DNA of 64,000 nt from Propioniciclava coleopterorum (GTDB lineage: Bacteria > Actinomycetota > Actinomycetes > Propionibacteriales > Propionibacteriaceae). The position numbers and the translations under genes are program-made. Numbering within the stretch: the first letter of the stretch is position 1; every line of letters starts with the position of its first letter. This document shows positions 18,290-27,640 of the stretch, piece after piece. The stretch lies in NCBI RefSeq assembly GCF_011393335.1, contig NZ_CP049865.1:2126722-2190721 (forward strand). Reading direction: 5' to 3'. Under the pieces are notes generated by a model that was given only the letters and a program-made list of their open reading frames with translations, did not search any database and was not told the DNA's origin.

Positions 18290-20963
18290 GGCTGGTGGCC
18301 TTCCTCGGGCTTGTCGAAGAACCGCTTGGTGAGCCAGCCGAGCAGGCCGGTCACCTCGGCGTCGGACTCGTCGTCGCGTTGGGTCGGGGTCGGCTGGTGC
18401 CGCACGCCCGGACGGAACAGCGGGATGCCGATCTCGGGGGTCGGCGCGTCGCCGTCGGCTTCGGCGTCCGCGGTCTTCTCCAGGACGGCCGCCGGGTAGC
18501 GGTTCAGCAGGTCGGCGATCAGGACGCTGCCGCCGTCGAACTCGGCGCCGGTCAGGACGTCGCGCCAGCGGCCGGCGGGCAGGACGACGGTGTGCTCGGT
18601 GAAGCCGTGCGTCTCGATCACGCGGTTCAGCCGGGCCGCGATGGTGACGACCTGCGGGTCCTCGCCGCGGGCGAAGCACACGGCGTGCCCGGTGCTGGCC
18701 GGCAGCGGCCGGTAGGCGGCCGTCGCGCCGACGAAGGCGTCCGGACGGCGGCGGCGCAGCCGGTAGATCTCGCGGGTGAGGTGCTGCTTCTCCTCGGCCA
18801 GGTCCTGGGGCGCGCGGCCGTCCAGGGCGGACGCCGTGGCGGCCAGCGCCTCGAAGTCCGCCGCGGAGCGGTTGTCGGGGTCGACCAGGTAGTTCTGCAG
18901 CGTCTCGCAGCTCTGGTAGTTGTCCGCCACCCCCAGGCAGGTGAGCTGGATCGCCTTGCGCGACAGGATCGAGGTGCGCACCGCGTCGTTGGTGAACTCG
19001 TACCAGTCGGCGAACGCGCCCAGGATGTCGCCGTCGGCGTACAGCTTCTCGATGAACGCGCTCAGCTCGTGCTCGCGCTCGGGGTCGCCGTGCGTCCAGG
19101 ACGTCCAGATCTTCTGCTCGCGCGACGCCTTCAGCATGTACGCCTCGAGGCGCTCGCGCTCGATGGGGCCCTCGGCCGTCCAGGTGCCGGCCAGCGTCTG
19201 CCACAGCAGGTTCTCGGTGTGGCCCTCGATCGCGCCCTCGGCGTAGGGGTGCAGCTTGGTCAGCAGCGCGCGCCACTCCGAGGAGTACTGCGACAGGACG
19301 CCGATGCGGCTGCGGACGTCCTCGGAGCGCTTGGTGTCGTGCGTGGTGCCGCACGTCATGGTCGCCGGCCACTCCTGGGCCATGGTGGAGGCCCACTGGT
19401 GGAACTCGTCGGGGTTGATGCTCCACGCCTCGGGGTTGCCGCCGACCTCGTTGAGGGCGACGAGTTGGGTCCACCGGTAGAAGGCGGTGTCCTCCACGCC
19501 CTTGGCCATGACGGCGCCGCACACCTGCTGGAACCGGATGACCAACTCGTCGCGCTGGACGCGCTGCGTGCGTCCCTCGACGCCGACCTCGCGGCCCAGC
19601 ACCAGGTCGACGACCACCTCGAGGGTCTCGTGGAGCTCCTCGTCGAGGTTCGCCCGCGCCAGGCGGGCCGCCTCGTTCACGATCTCGATGGACGCCTCGG
19701 GCGCCGGCTCGCCGGGGACGATGTAGGCGCGGTAGCGGTCCAGCGCGACGATCATCTCGGTGAGGCAGGCGCGGATCCAGCTGAAGGTGTGGTCGCGCAG
19801 CATGATGTCGTCGCGGCAGATGGCGTCGGCCAGCGTCGCCAGGCGGTGCACCTCGGCGAACAGGCTCGTGGTGGCGACCTCGCGCTTGGAGGTGGTGATC
19901 ACCTCGGGCAGCGTCCCGGGGATGTCGCCGGTGATCACGTGGGCGATGTTGCCCAGGTCGCCGGCCCCGTTGGGGTCGCAGTGCAGCGCGGAGATCCGCC
20001 AGCTCGCGTCGTAGCCGGTCGTGCCCGCGACCGGCCAGTCGGCGGGCAGTTCCTCGTGGCCCTCCAGGATCTTCTCGGCGGTGATCCAGGCGCCGCCGGT
20101 GGCCATCGACAGCCGACGCAGGTAGCCGCGCGGGTCGGCCAGCCCGTCGGGGTGGTCGATGCGGAACGCGTCGATGTGGCCGGCGTGGAACAGGTCCAGC
20201 AGCAGGGCGTGGGTGGCGTCGAACACCTCGGGGTCCTCGACCCGGACCGCGACGAGGGTGTCCACGTCGAAGAAGCGGCGGAAGTTGAGCTCCTCGTCGG
20301 CCACCTTCCAGTAGGCCAGCCGGTAGAACTGCTCCTGGACGCACAGCGGCAGTGGCAGGTTCTCGGTGCCGGCGCGCACCGGGAAGACGTGGTCGAAGTA
20401 GACCAGGACCGGCTGGGGGCCCTCGTCCTCCATGCCGGGGACGACGCGCTGCTCCAGCGTGATCTCGTTGTTCGCCAGCACCGTGCCGATCCGGGCGCCG
20501 AGCACGGGCATCAGCGTGCCGTCGGCGCCCTCGGCGGTGCCGTCGAACCAGGCGGCGTACGGCGACGCGGGGCCGTCCTTGAGCACCGACCACAGCGCCT
20601 TGTTGTAGTACAGCGGCGTCGGCACGCCCATGTGGTTGGGGACCACGTCCACGATGACGCCCATGCCGCGGGCGTGCGCCTCCGCGGCGAGCCGCTCGAA
20701 GCCGGCGCGCCCGCCGATCGTGGCGGAGATGGTCGAGTGGTCGACCACGTCGTAGCCGTGCGTGCTGCCCGGGGCGGCCTGCAGGATGGGGAGAGGTACA
20801 GGTCGGTGACGCCGAGGTCGTCCAGGTAGTCCAGGTGCTCGCGCGCCTGGTCGAAGGTGAGATCGGGTCCCAGCTGCAGCCGGTAGGTGGACACCGGCGT
20901 GCGGCGTCCGGTCGAGGGCAGGTGCGTGGGGTGGGTCTCGCTCACGGCCGTTGTCTGGGTCAC
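18286..20963 (-). CDS. treY: Malto-oligosyltrehalose synthase (frameshifted as sequenced)
   Basis: About 892 aa when corrected. The N-terminus [35 protein letters not shown] is rejoined to [20 protein letters not shown] by one extra base in the GGGG at 20788-20791. GH13 features include [11 protein letters not shown] and [14 protein letters not shown]; the family end [10 protein letters not shown] is present. It turns the reducing-end glucose of maltodextrin into an alpha,alpha-1,1 linkage; TreZ then frees trehalose. The GTG at 20963 follows GGAGGAAACGA. The treY-treZ pair lies between fhaA and tRNA-Leu, so it interrupts the usual synteny of that block. Confidence 0.93.
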
Positions 20964-21046
20964 TCGTTTCCTCCGAGGATCGGGTGCGTCAGGAGCCCCC
21001 AATCTATCCCTGTCGGCCCGATTCGGAGTTGGCCGTCGGGCCGTGC

Positions 21047-21052
21047 TAGGCT
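21047..21052 (+). promoter_or_regulatory. Putative -10 element (TAGGCT) of tRNA-Leu
   Basis: TAGGCT lies 28 nt before the mature tRNA 5' end, so transcription would start about 20 nt upstream of it. No good -35 is seen at the usual distance. Confidence 0.4.
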
Positions 21053-21080
21053 AGCCGGGCTGTTCCCGAGAGGGAGCTAG

Positions 21081-21166
21081 GCGCGAGTGGCGGAATGGCA
21101 GACGCGCACGGTTCAGGTCCGTGTGTCCGAAAGGACGTGGAGGTTCAACTCCTCTCTCGCGCACCA
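21081..21166 (+). tRNA. tRNA-Leu, anticodon CAG
   Basis: 86 nt including the encoded CCA. The acceptor stem GCGCGAG pairs with CTCGCGC, followed by the discriminator A and CCA at 21164-21166. The anticodon stem CACGG/CCGTG encloses the loop TTCAGGT, so the anticodon is CAG (reads CUG). A long variable arm (TGTCCGAAAGGACG) marks it as class II, and GGTTCAACTCC is the T arm. It flanks the 5' side of a genomic island; the same tRNA lies beside fhaA in other actinobacteria. Confidence 0.96.
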
Positions 21167-21201
21167 CGGCTATTTAGTACAAGTAGCCCGATTTGTTCAG
21201 T

Positions 21202-21239
21202 AGAACCCCCGGCCTGGGGAGACCCGGGCCGGGGGTTCT
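21202..21239 (+). terminator. Terminator downstream of tRNA-Leu
   Basis: A 13-bp perfect stem (AGAACCCCCGGCC with its complement) is extended by TGGG/CCCG over a GAGA tetraloop. It follows the tRNA by 35 nt. It has only a weak U-tract (TTCTG). Confidence 0.75.
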
Positions 21240-21340
21240 GCGTTGTCAGGCTCTCAGGGGGCGGGCGAGGCACCAACGCGGTGTCCAGCCGGGACGATCC
21301 GGTGATGGTCAGCCTCCCGGAGGTCCTCAGAGACGACGAA
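21240..21340. other. Short non-coding spacer at the left edge of the island
   Basis: No gene, clear repeat or copy of the tRNA 3' end was recognised here. It separates the tRNA terminator from the first island gene. Confidence 0.4.
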
Positions 21341-21374
21341 AGCCCCCGACCGGACCTGTTTCCGGGCAGGGGCT
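21341..21374 (-). terminator. Hairpin terminator of the minus-strand hypothetical gene
   Basis: Stems AGCCCC/GGGGCT and CCGGA/TCCGG are stacked over a small loop. Read on the minus strand the hairpin is followed by TTTCGTCGT. It begins 14 nt after the stop of the gene at 21388, which supports that gene as real. Confidence 0.5.
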
Positions 21375-21387
21375 ACTGAGGCGAGGA

Positions 21388-21672
21388 CTACGAGGCGATG
21401 CGCTCCGGCTGGGCCGGGGAAGTTGTGGGGTCGGACTCAGGTGGTCCGGCCCGGGTGGGCTGTGGAGGATGGTTGCCGTCCCACCAGGCCGGGTCCTCGT
21501 CGTCAGGCAGGTAGGGATCAGGTTCCCCGGTCCACTGCTCATAGAAGTCGCTGGGCATGTTGATGATGAGGCGGGTGTTCACGGCGTCCACGTTGGCGTG
21601 TCCCAGTGGATCGAGAAGAACGGACAGGTTCCCGAGGACGGCCCCAAGTCCTGACAAGCGAAACGCCCCCAT
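21388..21672 (-). CDS. Hypothetical acidic protein, island gene
   Basis: Not recognised. The reading is 94 aa; the C-terminal half is Pro/Asp/Glu-rich and has protein-like composition (MPSDFYEQWTGEPDPYLPDDEDPAWWDGNHPP). The start is uncertain: no ribosome-binding site precedes any candidate, and the first ATG lies within a hairpin at 21659-21699; an ATG at 21558 would give 56 aa. A terminator follows the stop. It points away from the other island genes. It may be a phage-derived accessory gene. Confidence 0.35.
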   Translation of the reverse strand: MGAFRLSGLGAVLGNLSVLLDPLGHANVDAVNTRLIINMPSDFYEQWTGEPDPYLPDDEDPAWWDGNHPPQPTRAGPPESDPTTSPAQPERIAS

Positions 21673-21699
21673 CTCTTGGCGGAGGCCGGGGGCGCTTCG
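21659..21699. terminator. Long hairpin between island genes
   Basis: CGAAACGCCCCC pairs with GGGGGCGCTTCG with one mismatch, over a 17-nt loop. It could stop transcription in either direction, and so isolates the left-end gene from the rightward gene set. Confidence 0.5.
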
Positions 21700-21734
21700 G
21701 AAGTCCTACCAGGACGCTCGAAAGGAGCGGTTTC

Positions 21735-21788
21735 ATGCTAACACCTGGCGTTGACCAGGCAATCTGTGCCCCGGAGGGCGCGTCGTGA
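21735..21788 (+). CDS. Possible 17-codon leader peptide
   Basis: ATG at 21735 is preceded by AAAGGAGCGG and opens the reading MLTPGVDQAICAPEGAS. The stop overlaps a second tiny GTG-initiated reading of 7 codons that ends 21 nt before the next gene. An internal CCTGG/CCAGG inverted repeat could form a hairpin. It is either a leader peptide for the following gene or chance. Confidence 0.2.
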   Translation: MLTPGVDQAICAPEGAS

Positions 21789-21829
21789 GCACGGCAAAGG
21801 CAGGCTAAGCGCGACTGCCATTCTCGTGG

Positions 21830-22267
21830 TTGGAGGATGAGGTGTTCACTGACGTGATGAGCGCGGGGGCCTTTAGGCTCCGTGTTCTCCTGACGGCGCA
21901 CTGTGCCTACGACCTGACTGACGGCTGGGTCTCCGAGAGGCTCATGCGCTCGCTGGTTGACCAGCCCGACAGCCTTGAAGAGTTGCTTCGTCTGGGCTAT
22001 CTGGAGCCTGCCGTTCGCGAGGACCGTGGTGTCCAGATCGAGGGCTACCACCTCTTGGGGTTCGGGGACGAGCAGATGAGCCGGGACCAGCGCCTGGCTG
22101 AGCGTGAGGCGGCACGAAACAGGATGCGCAACGTCCGAGCAAGCAGGAAGGGTAACGGTGTTCGAGGGAACGTTCGCCCGAACGTGCAGGAGAATACCGT
22201 CCGAACCGACGACGAACGTTCGCGACGTAGTAGTAGTGCCAGTAGTAGTGGTAGTGGAAGAGACTGA
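21830..22267 (+). CDS. Phage-like replication/DnaD-type hypothetical protein
   Basis: 145 aa. The N-terminal ~75 residues (AFRLRVLLTAHCAYDLTDGWVSERLMRSLVDQPDSLEELLRLGYLEPA) resemble the winged-helix start of actinophage replication-organiser proteins. A basic stretch follows (REAARNRMRNVRASRKG). The end is a Ser-rich tail coded by AGT repeats. The true start is uncertain: TTG at 21830, or the GTG at 21842, which has GGAGG 5 nt upstream. The stop is immediately followed by the GTG of the next gene. The assignment is by resemblance only. Confidence 0.45.
   Translation: MEDEVFTDVMSAGAFRLRVLLTAHCAYDLTDGWVSERLMRSLVDQPDSLEELLRLGYLEPAVREDRGVQIEGYHLLGFGDEQMSRDQRLAEREAARNRMRNVRASRKGNGVRGNVRPNVQENTVRTDDERSRRSSSASSSGSGRD
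22231..22256 (+). repeat. AGT trinucleotide repeat in the coding sequence
   Basis: Short runs of AGT, with interruptions (GTAGTAGTAGTGCCAGTAGT...), encode SSSASSSGSG. Such a low-complexity tract can change length by slippage. Confidence 0.6.
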
Positions 22268-22735
22268 GTGGTTGCGGCCATCGGTGATCCCACGCTGGAG
22301 GTCGCACAAGGCGCTGCGCGCCGCCTCGACGGGAGTCACCGTCTGGCATTCGGTCCGCAGTCCGCGAACCGCCAGCAGCCCATCCAGGTCGACAACAAGC
22401 ACTGTGACAGTGCCAGCAGGTTCGCCCTTCCGGCCACGCCCTTTGGGAACCCGGCCCACCCGCCCCGGGGGAAGCCTGCCGAGTCAGGCGGCTCGGGCAA
22501 CTACGAGCAGCCTCTGCATGCCTCCCAGGCTGAGATGCTCCTGCTGGCGCGGATCAGTCCCGAGCGCTTCGTCAGGCAGATGAGGGTCAAGGCCGACCAG
22601 AAGGGCTGGGCGCACATCGACTGGAGTGGCTTGGTGGCCAAGCAACGTTTCGTCAAGACGCTGGCGGTGCGGCAGGGGGAGGTCGAGGCGCTCTTGCCCC
22701 AGGTGGAGGCGTGGCTGGCGGAAGGCGCTCAGTGA
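22268..22735 (+). CDS. Hypothetical protein, island gene
   Basis: 155 aa, not recognised. The first ~75 residues are low-complexity and Pro/Gly-rich. The last ~80 (LHASQAEMLLLARISPERFVRQMRVKADQKGWAHIDWSGLVAKQRFVKTLAVRQGEVEALLPQVEAWL) look like a compact helical domain. The GTG start abuts the previous stop (TGAGTG), suggesting coupled translation with the phage-like gene. Its position before a type III mod gene may be accidental. Confidence 0.4.
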   Translation: MVAAIGDPTLEVAQGAARRLDGSHRLAFGPQSANRQQPIQVDNKHCDSASRFALPATPFGNPAHPPRGKPAESGGSGNYEQPLHASQAEMLLLARISPERFVRQMRVKADQKGWAHIDWSGLVAKQRFVKTLAVRQGEVEALLPQVEAWLAEGAQ

Positions 22736-22845
22736 TCGCTTCGAGTCAGTCAGGTCTCGGCCCAGCCTGGCCGGTTCTGTCGGCCTGGCCACCTACGATC
22801 AGAAGAGCGGCCCTAATGGGCTTTGACACGCAGCAAGGCAGGTAC

Positions 22846-24620
22846 ATGAAGCGCAGCCCCAAGGGACGGCTCGAACTCACTTGGATGGGCAAGGACTCTG
22901 CCCTCATCCCGGTCGAGGACGGCAAGTACGACTATGCCTGGGTGGACCCAAGCGACCCCCGTGCCCTGGAGGTCAAGTCCATCGAGGTCGTGGAGCAGGT
23001 CGGTGAGATCGACGGCCCGACCGGGGCGAACGAGAACCTGCTCATCGTCGGAGACTCGGGAGACGCCCTCCGCTCACTGGGGACGATCCCAGAGTACGCG
23101 GACAAGTACCTGGGCCAGGTCAAGTTGGTCTACATCGACCCGCCGTTCAACACGGAAGAGACGTTCGAGAACTACGCCGACCAGTTGGAGCACTCAATTT
23201 GGCTGACTCTGATGCGTGACCGCATCAGCGAGATGGGGCCACTTCTTACACCTGATGCGTCGATCTGGGTGCATCTGGACGACGGTGAAGTGCATCGCAT
23301 GCGCCTGTTGCTGGATGAGGCGTTCGGTGCCGACCGCTTCGTAACGACGATTGTCTGGCAGAAGAAGACATCCAGAGACAACCGCGCAGCCTTCAGTTCA
23401 AGTCAGGACTACATCTTGGTGTACGCCCTCCAAGGTGCTCAGGTCTGGAAGCATGCGCGCCATCGACTGCCGGACATGGGACGGTTCGCCAATCCGGACC
23501 ACGACCCACGGGGTCCTTGGCGCAGTGTTCCGATGTCTGCTCAGGCGGGCCACGCAACGCAGTCGCAGTTCTATGACATCACCACTCCAACTGGCGTAGT
23601 CCACTCTCCGCCCCCGAACCGTGCCTGGACATACACCAAGCCTCGTTTCGAAGAACTTCTCGCGGATGATCTGATCTATTGGCCCCGAAACGGGGATGGC
23701 AAGCCGCGCTTGAAGAAGTTCCCGACAGAAGACGATGGGCTGGTCCCCATGACGATCTGGCTGACCGATGAGGTTGGCGGGAATCCAGATGGAAAGCGGG
23801 AGAGCAGCGCGCTCTTTGGCGAGGATTCTGTCTTCGACACACCCAAGCCCGAACGACTGCTGGAGCGCGTTGTTCACATCGCGACCTCTCCGGGGGACTT
23901 GGTGATGGACTTCTTCGGAGGCTCAGGCACGACGGCGGCAGTGGCCCACAAGATGGGGCGACGCTGGCTGACCGTGGAACTCAGTCAGTCCAACGCTGAT
24001 CGCTTCATCACTCCGCGACTGACCGCCGTCGTACGTGGAGAGGAGCCTGGTGGGATCACGTCTACCTCTGAGCGTGTGGCGGTCGAAGAACTGCCCGATG
24101 GCATGACGGCCCAAGAAGCCCAGAAGTTCAACTCTCTTTTGACCAAGGCGGCGAAAGGGATGGACATGCTTGATTCCGCGACGCTGAAGGCCCTACGCGC
24201 AGCGACCAAGACTTGTGACGAGAAGACCCTTCTCTGGGAAGGTGGTGGCGGATTCACCGTGTCGAAGATGGGTCCCTCAATGTACGAGGTGGATGACGAG
24301 GACGGTCAGGTCTTCCTGTCCCCGACGCGACGAACGGGGCTTGGTCCAAGGCCATCGCTGGGCAGTTGAAGTTCACCCTCACTCCAGACGATCCTGTCTT
24401 CTGCGGCGTCCGCAACCGACAGCGACTCGCGGTCATCGACGGCGTGGCTGACCAGAGCGTCGTCCGGACCGTGGTCGAGCACCTGGGCCAGAAGGAGAAG
24501 GCTGTGATTGTCGCCAAGGGAGTGCTTCCCGAAGCAGCCCAACTGCTTCAGGAGTTGTCGCCCGGGTCCCGGGTGAAGAAGGCTCCCGAGGACATGTTCC
24601 CGAAGGGGACGGTGAACTGA
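22846..24620 (+). CDS. mod: Type III restriction-modification methyltransferase subunit (frameshifted as sequenced)
   Basis: About 590 aa when corrected. It is a beta-class N6-adenine methyltransferase: motif IV YIDPPFNTEE comes before motif I DFFGGSGTTAAVAHKMGRRW, with a long target-recognition region between. The C-terminal ~85 residues (KFTLTPDDPVFCGVRNRQRLAVIDGV...) are in another frame; one extra G near 24327 gives SPTATNGAWSKAIAGQLKFTL and rejoins them. Mod recognises the sequence and, with Res, forms the restriction complex. The ATG at 22846 follows GGCAGG; 22816 is an alternative. The recognition region is visibly less GC-rich than both flanks, as expected for exchanged specificity domains. 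res starts 2 nt after the stop. Confidence 0.88.
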
Positions 24621-24621
24621 G

Positions 24622-27123
24622 GTGGCTGTGGATATCACTTACGACGAGGCACTGATCGAGGAGATCGCTGCCCGGTTCGACCTGCGCGATCCCAACAAGA
24701 ACGCGCTGTCGGCTGTGGTGCAGAGGATCGCTGATGGCCATTCGGGGCTTCAGGAGATGGTCACGGACCTGGCCACGGGCGTCGGGAAGACGTTCTTGAT
24801 GTCCTCACTGATCGAGTATCTGGCGCAGCAAGGCGTCCGCCACGTCCTGGTGGTGACGCCGGGCTCCACGATCCAGCGCAAGACGTTGATGAACTTCGAT
24901 GCTGCCTCGCACAAGTACGTGGCAGGGGCAGACATCGCGCCCTTCATCGTGACGCCGGACAACTTCCAGGCGGCGAACGTCGGTTCGGTGTTGCGTGACG
25001 CGAAGCGCCTGAAGGTGTTCGTCTTCAACGTGCAGCAGTTGATCCGTCCCACCGACAAGGTGAGCCGGAAAGTCCGTGATGAGGACGAGAACCTCGGGGA
25101 CGCGCTCTACTCGCACCTGACCAATGCCGACGACCTCTTCGTCATCGCGGACGAGCACCACGTCTACCGGGAGAAGGCCAAGGCGTTCTCGGCAGCCATC
25201 CGCGACCTGGGCCCGGTCGCCCTGGTCGGCCTTACTGCCACGCCCGACAAGGACGACTACACCAAGGTGATCTTCCAGTACACGCTGGGCGAGGCCATCG
25301 CTGACGGGCATGTGAAGGTGCCGGTCATCGTCTACCGGAAGGACGGCACGAAGGACGAGCGGACGCAGTTGCAGGACGCGTGCCAGTTGCTCGGGCACAA
25401 GGAGAAGTCCTACGGGGTCTATCGCCAAACCAGTCCTGATGCTCCTGCGGTCAAACCAGTGCTGTTCGTTGTCTGTCAGACCATCGAGCACGCCACCGAG
25501 GTCGGTCAGTTGCTCGCACAGCCGGGCATGATCGGGGACGGCTCGCAGGTGCTGGAGATCACCTCTCAGTCCTCCGACGAGGCTCTGGAGGCGCTGGCGA
25601 AGGTCGAGGAGCCGGACTCTCCGATCCGCGCCATCGTCAGCGTGAACATGCTCCGCGAGGGCTGGGACGTCAAGAACATCGCGGTCATCGTGGCCTTGCG
25701 GAGGCTGGCCTCCCAGACCCTGACGGAGCAGATTCTTGGCCGTGGCCTGCGGCTGCCCTTCGGGCAACGCACTGGTATCGCGGATGTCGACCAGGTCGAC
25801 CTCGTGGCACACGACTCCTACCAGCAGTTGCTCTCCCAGAAGGACGTGCTCCGACAGCGAATCCAACTCCCATCGACGGCGGTGGAGGTGGACGATCAGG
25901 GCTTCGCCACCAGCGCCGAGGTCGACCCGAACCAGCCCGTCCCCGTAGACCCCGGTACGGGTTCACCCGAGCCCGGGCAGGTCGGTGGTGCCGGAGGCAG
26001 CAGCAGCCTGACTCCTGCCCCGGGCCAGTGGACCCTCTTCGAACTGGAGGAGGACGAGTCCGCCCAGGACGAGGACTACCAGCCGAATCCTGGTCTTATC
26101 TTCGAGGAGACCGAGCAGCGGGTGGAGACCAAGGTCCCCGAGCCGCAGTACCGCGTCGAGGGTGCTCCGCAGATCATCTTCCCCCGACGCGAGTCTCGAC
26201 TGGTGCACTCGCCCTTCTCACTGTCCGACATCCCGGACGGTGACGCCGAGAAAGCAGGGGTGGCCTTCATCAAGGAGGTGCCCACCTTCATCTTCCGGGA
26301 CGCACTGGAGGCCAAGCGGACGGGTGATCAGGTGCAGATCATCAGCACCCCGCAGGGAACGGCGGAGGCCCAACAGACCTTGGCCGGCCTGGACGTGGTG
26401 CACGAGGAACTGACAGCCGCGATCATGCAGCAGCCGGAAGTTCCGGCGGAGAAGGCGTCCAAGAACGCCGCGAAGCGCCTGGTGAAGGCGTTCCTGAAGG
26501 GCGCAGGCGTCACCAGCGACGACGAGACCGCTGAGTGGGGCACCAAGCGCCGCCAGCAGGCCGTGGAGGGCATGCGGTCGATGATCCGGGACAAGATCAC
26601 CAACCGGCCCCGGCAGGAGTCGTTCGAGTTCGTCGGCATCACGCTGCCACTGGAGCCCGTCACGGTGGAGCCGGACGCCCCCATGGCCCACAACGTGACC
26701 AAGTTCAAGAAGGGCCTCCAGTACGTCGGCTGGAAGAAGAACGTCATGCCGATGGCCACCTTCGACGCCGGGACCACGGAGTGGCAGTTGGCCCTGCTCA
26801 TGGACCGCGATCCGAACATCCAGTGGTGGGTGCGCATCTACACCAACGGTCAGGCGTTCATCCGCACCACGGACGGCTACTACTTCCCCGACTTCATCGC
26901 ACTCGACAAGGATGGGACCTGCTGGCTGATCGAGGGCAAGGCCAACGATCACGCCAAGGATGACTCGGTTCTGCGCAAGAAGAAGGCTGCCGAGGACTGG
27001 GCACGGGCTGTGCGGGACGAGGATGACTTCGGCACGTGGCGGTACATGTTCGCCACCGAGTCCGACATCAAGCAGGCGGGAGGCTCCTGGAACGCCCTGC
27101 TGACGAGCACGAAGCCGGAGTAG
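24622..27123 (+). CDS. res: Type III restriction enzyme Res subunit (helicase-nuclease)
   Basis: 833 aa. Superfamily 2 helicase with Walker A DLATGVGKT (~residue 52), DEHH box in VIADEHHVYREKAKAF, motif III GLTATPDK and C-terminal helicase motifs (REGWDVKNIAVI, EQILGRGLRLPFG). A variable acidic linker (~430-500) is followed by a C-terminal PD-(D/E)xK nuclease: YYFPDFIALDKDGTCWLIEGKAN, with D, E and K in place. It translocates on unmethylated DNA and cuts beside recognition sites, in complex with Mod. The GTG at 24622 is used; a GTG at 24628 is an alternative. Confidence 0.92.
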   Translation: MAVDITYDEALIEEIAARFDLRDPNKNALSAVVQRIADGHSGLQEMVTDLATGVGKTFLMSSLIEYLAQQGVRHVLVVTPGSTIQRKTLMNFDAASHKYVAGADIAPFIVTPDNFQAANVGSVLRDAKRLKVFVFNVQQLIRPTDKVSRKVRDEDENLGDALYSHLTNADDLFVIADEHHVYREKAKAFSAAIRDLGPVALVGLTATPDKDDYTKVIFQYTLGEAIADGHVKVPVIVYRKDGTKDERTQLQDACQLLGHKEKSYGVYRQTSPDAPAVKPVLFVVCQTIEHATEVGQLLAQPGMIGDGSQVLEITSQSSDEALEALAKVEEPDSPIRAIVSVNMLREGWDVKNIAVIVALRRLASQTLTEQILGRGLRLPFGQRTGIADVDQVDLVAHDSYQQLLSQKDVLRQRIQLPSTAVEVDDQGFATSAEVDPNQPVPVDPGTGSPEPGQVGGAGGSSSLTPAPGQWTLFELEEDESAQDEDYQPNPGLIFEETEQRVETKVPEPQYRVEGAPQIIFPRRESRLVHSPFSLSDIPDGDAEKAGVAFIKEVPTFIFRDALEAKRTGDQVQIISTPQGTAEAQQTLAGLDVVHEELTAAIMQQPEVPAEKASKNAAKRLVKAFLKGAGVTSDDETAEWGTKRRQQAVEGMRSMIRDKITNRPRQESFEFVGITLPLEPVTVEPDAPMAHNVTKFKKGLQYVGWKKNVMPMATFDAGTTEWQLALLMDRDPNIQWWVRIYTNGQAFIRTTDGYYFPDFIALDKDGTCWLIEGKANDHAKDDSVLRKKKAAEDWARAVRDEDDFGTWRYMFATESDIKQAGGSWNALLTSTKPE

Positions 27124-27133
27124 GGATGGACGA

Positions 27134-27556
27134 ATGACGAGGCATGAGGGCTTCTTCCAGCAGCGTCAACCCGCAGCCGTTCTGAAGCACGCGCTTCTGC
27201 GGGAGTACACGAAAGTATTCGCAAGCACCGTTGGCTCTCAGGACCGCGCTCGACCCGTCTGGGTCATCGACGGATATGCGGGAGCCGGTGCGTATGAAGA
27301 GCCCGACCCCGAAGGAACCCATCCGGACGGCTCGCCCCTGATCGTTCTGAAGATGGCTGAGGGGTTCCAAAGCAAGGAGTTGTCCGCACTGCTGGCTACG
27401 GACCGAGTGATTCCGGTCGTCCACGGCATCTCTTACGAGGACCTGCGCGATGAGAGCCCGTTGCTGGCATCCCGCTCGGGGCTGAGCACTGGGGAGGACA
27501 CGCTGGAGCAGGTCGCGGTGAAGATCGCCAACGCTGTGCGCCCGGAGCAAGGCTGA
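27134..27556 (+). pseudogene. tcmP: Truncated three-Cys-motif partner protein TcmP
   Basis: The first ~95 residues match the start of TcmP proteins: FFQQRQPAAVLKHALLREYTKVFAS and VWVIDGYAGAGAYEEP...GSPLIVLKMAEGF. The family is usually well over 300 aa; here the reading stops at 140, and its last ~45 residues (ELSALLATDRVIPVVHGISYEDL...) are not recognisably TcmP. It begins 11 bp after res, so it was probably a cargo gene of the restriction island that has lost its 3' part. TcmP function is not established. A short functional variant cannot be excluded. Confidence 0.55.
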
Positions 27557-27640
27557 CGCCGGGGCGCACAGCAGTCGTACACCTGTGTGCCTACTCTCGA
27601 TAGCACCTAGCCACGCAAGGCCGATCCGAGAGGGACCGTC

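Noticed and set aside
21785-21808. Seven-codon GTG reading overlapping the leader peptide
   Set aside because: Too short, with no ribosome-binding site of its own; it is probably chance.
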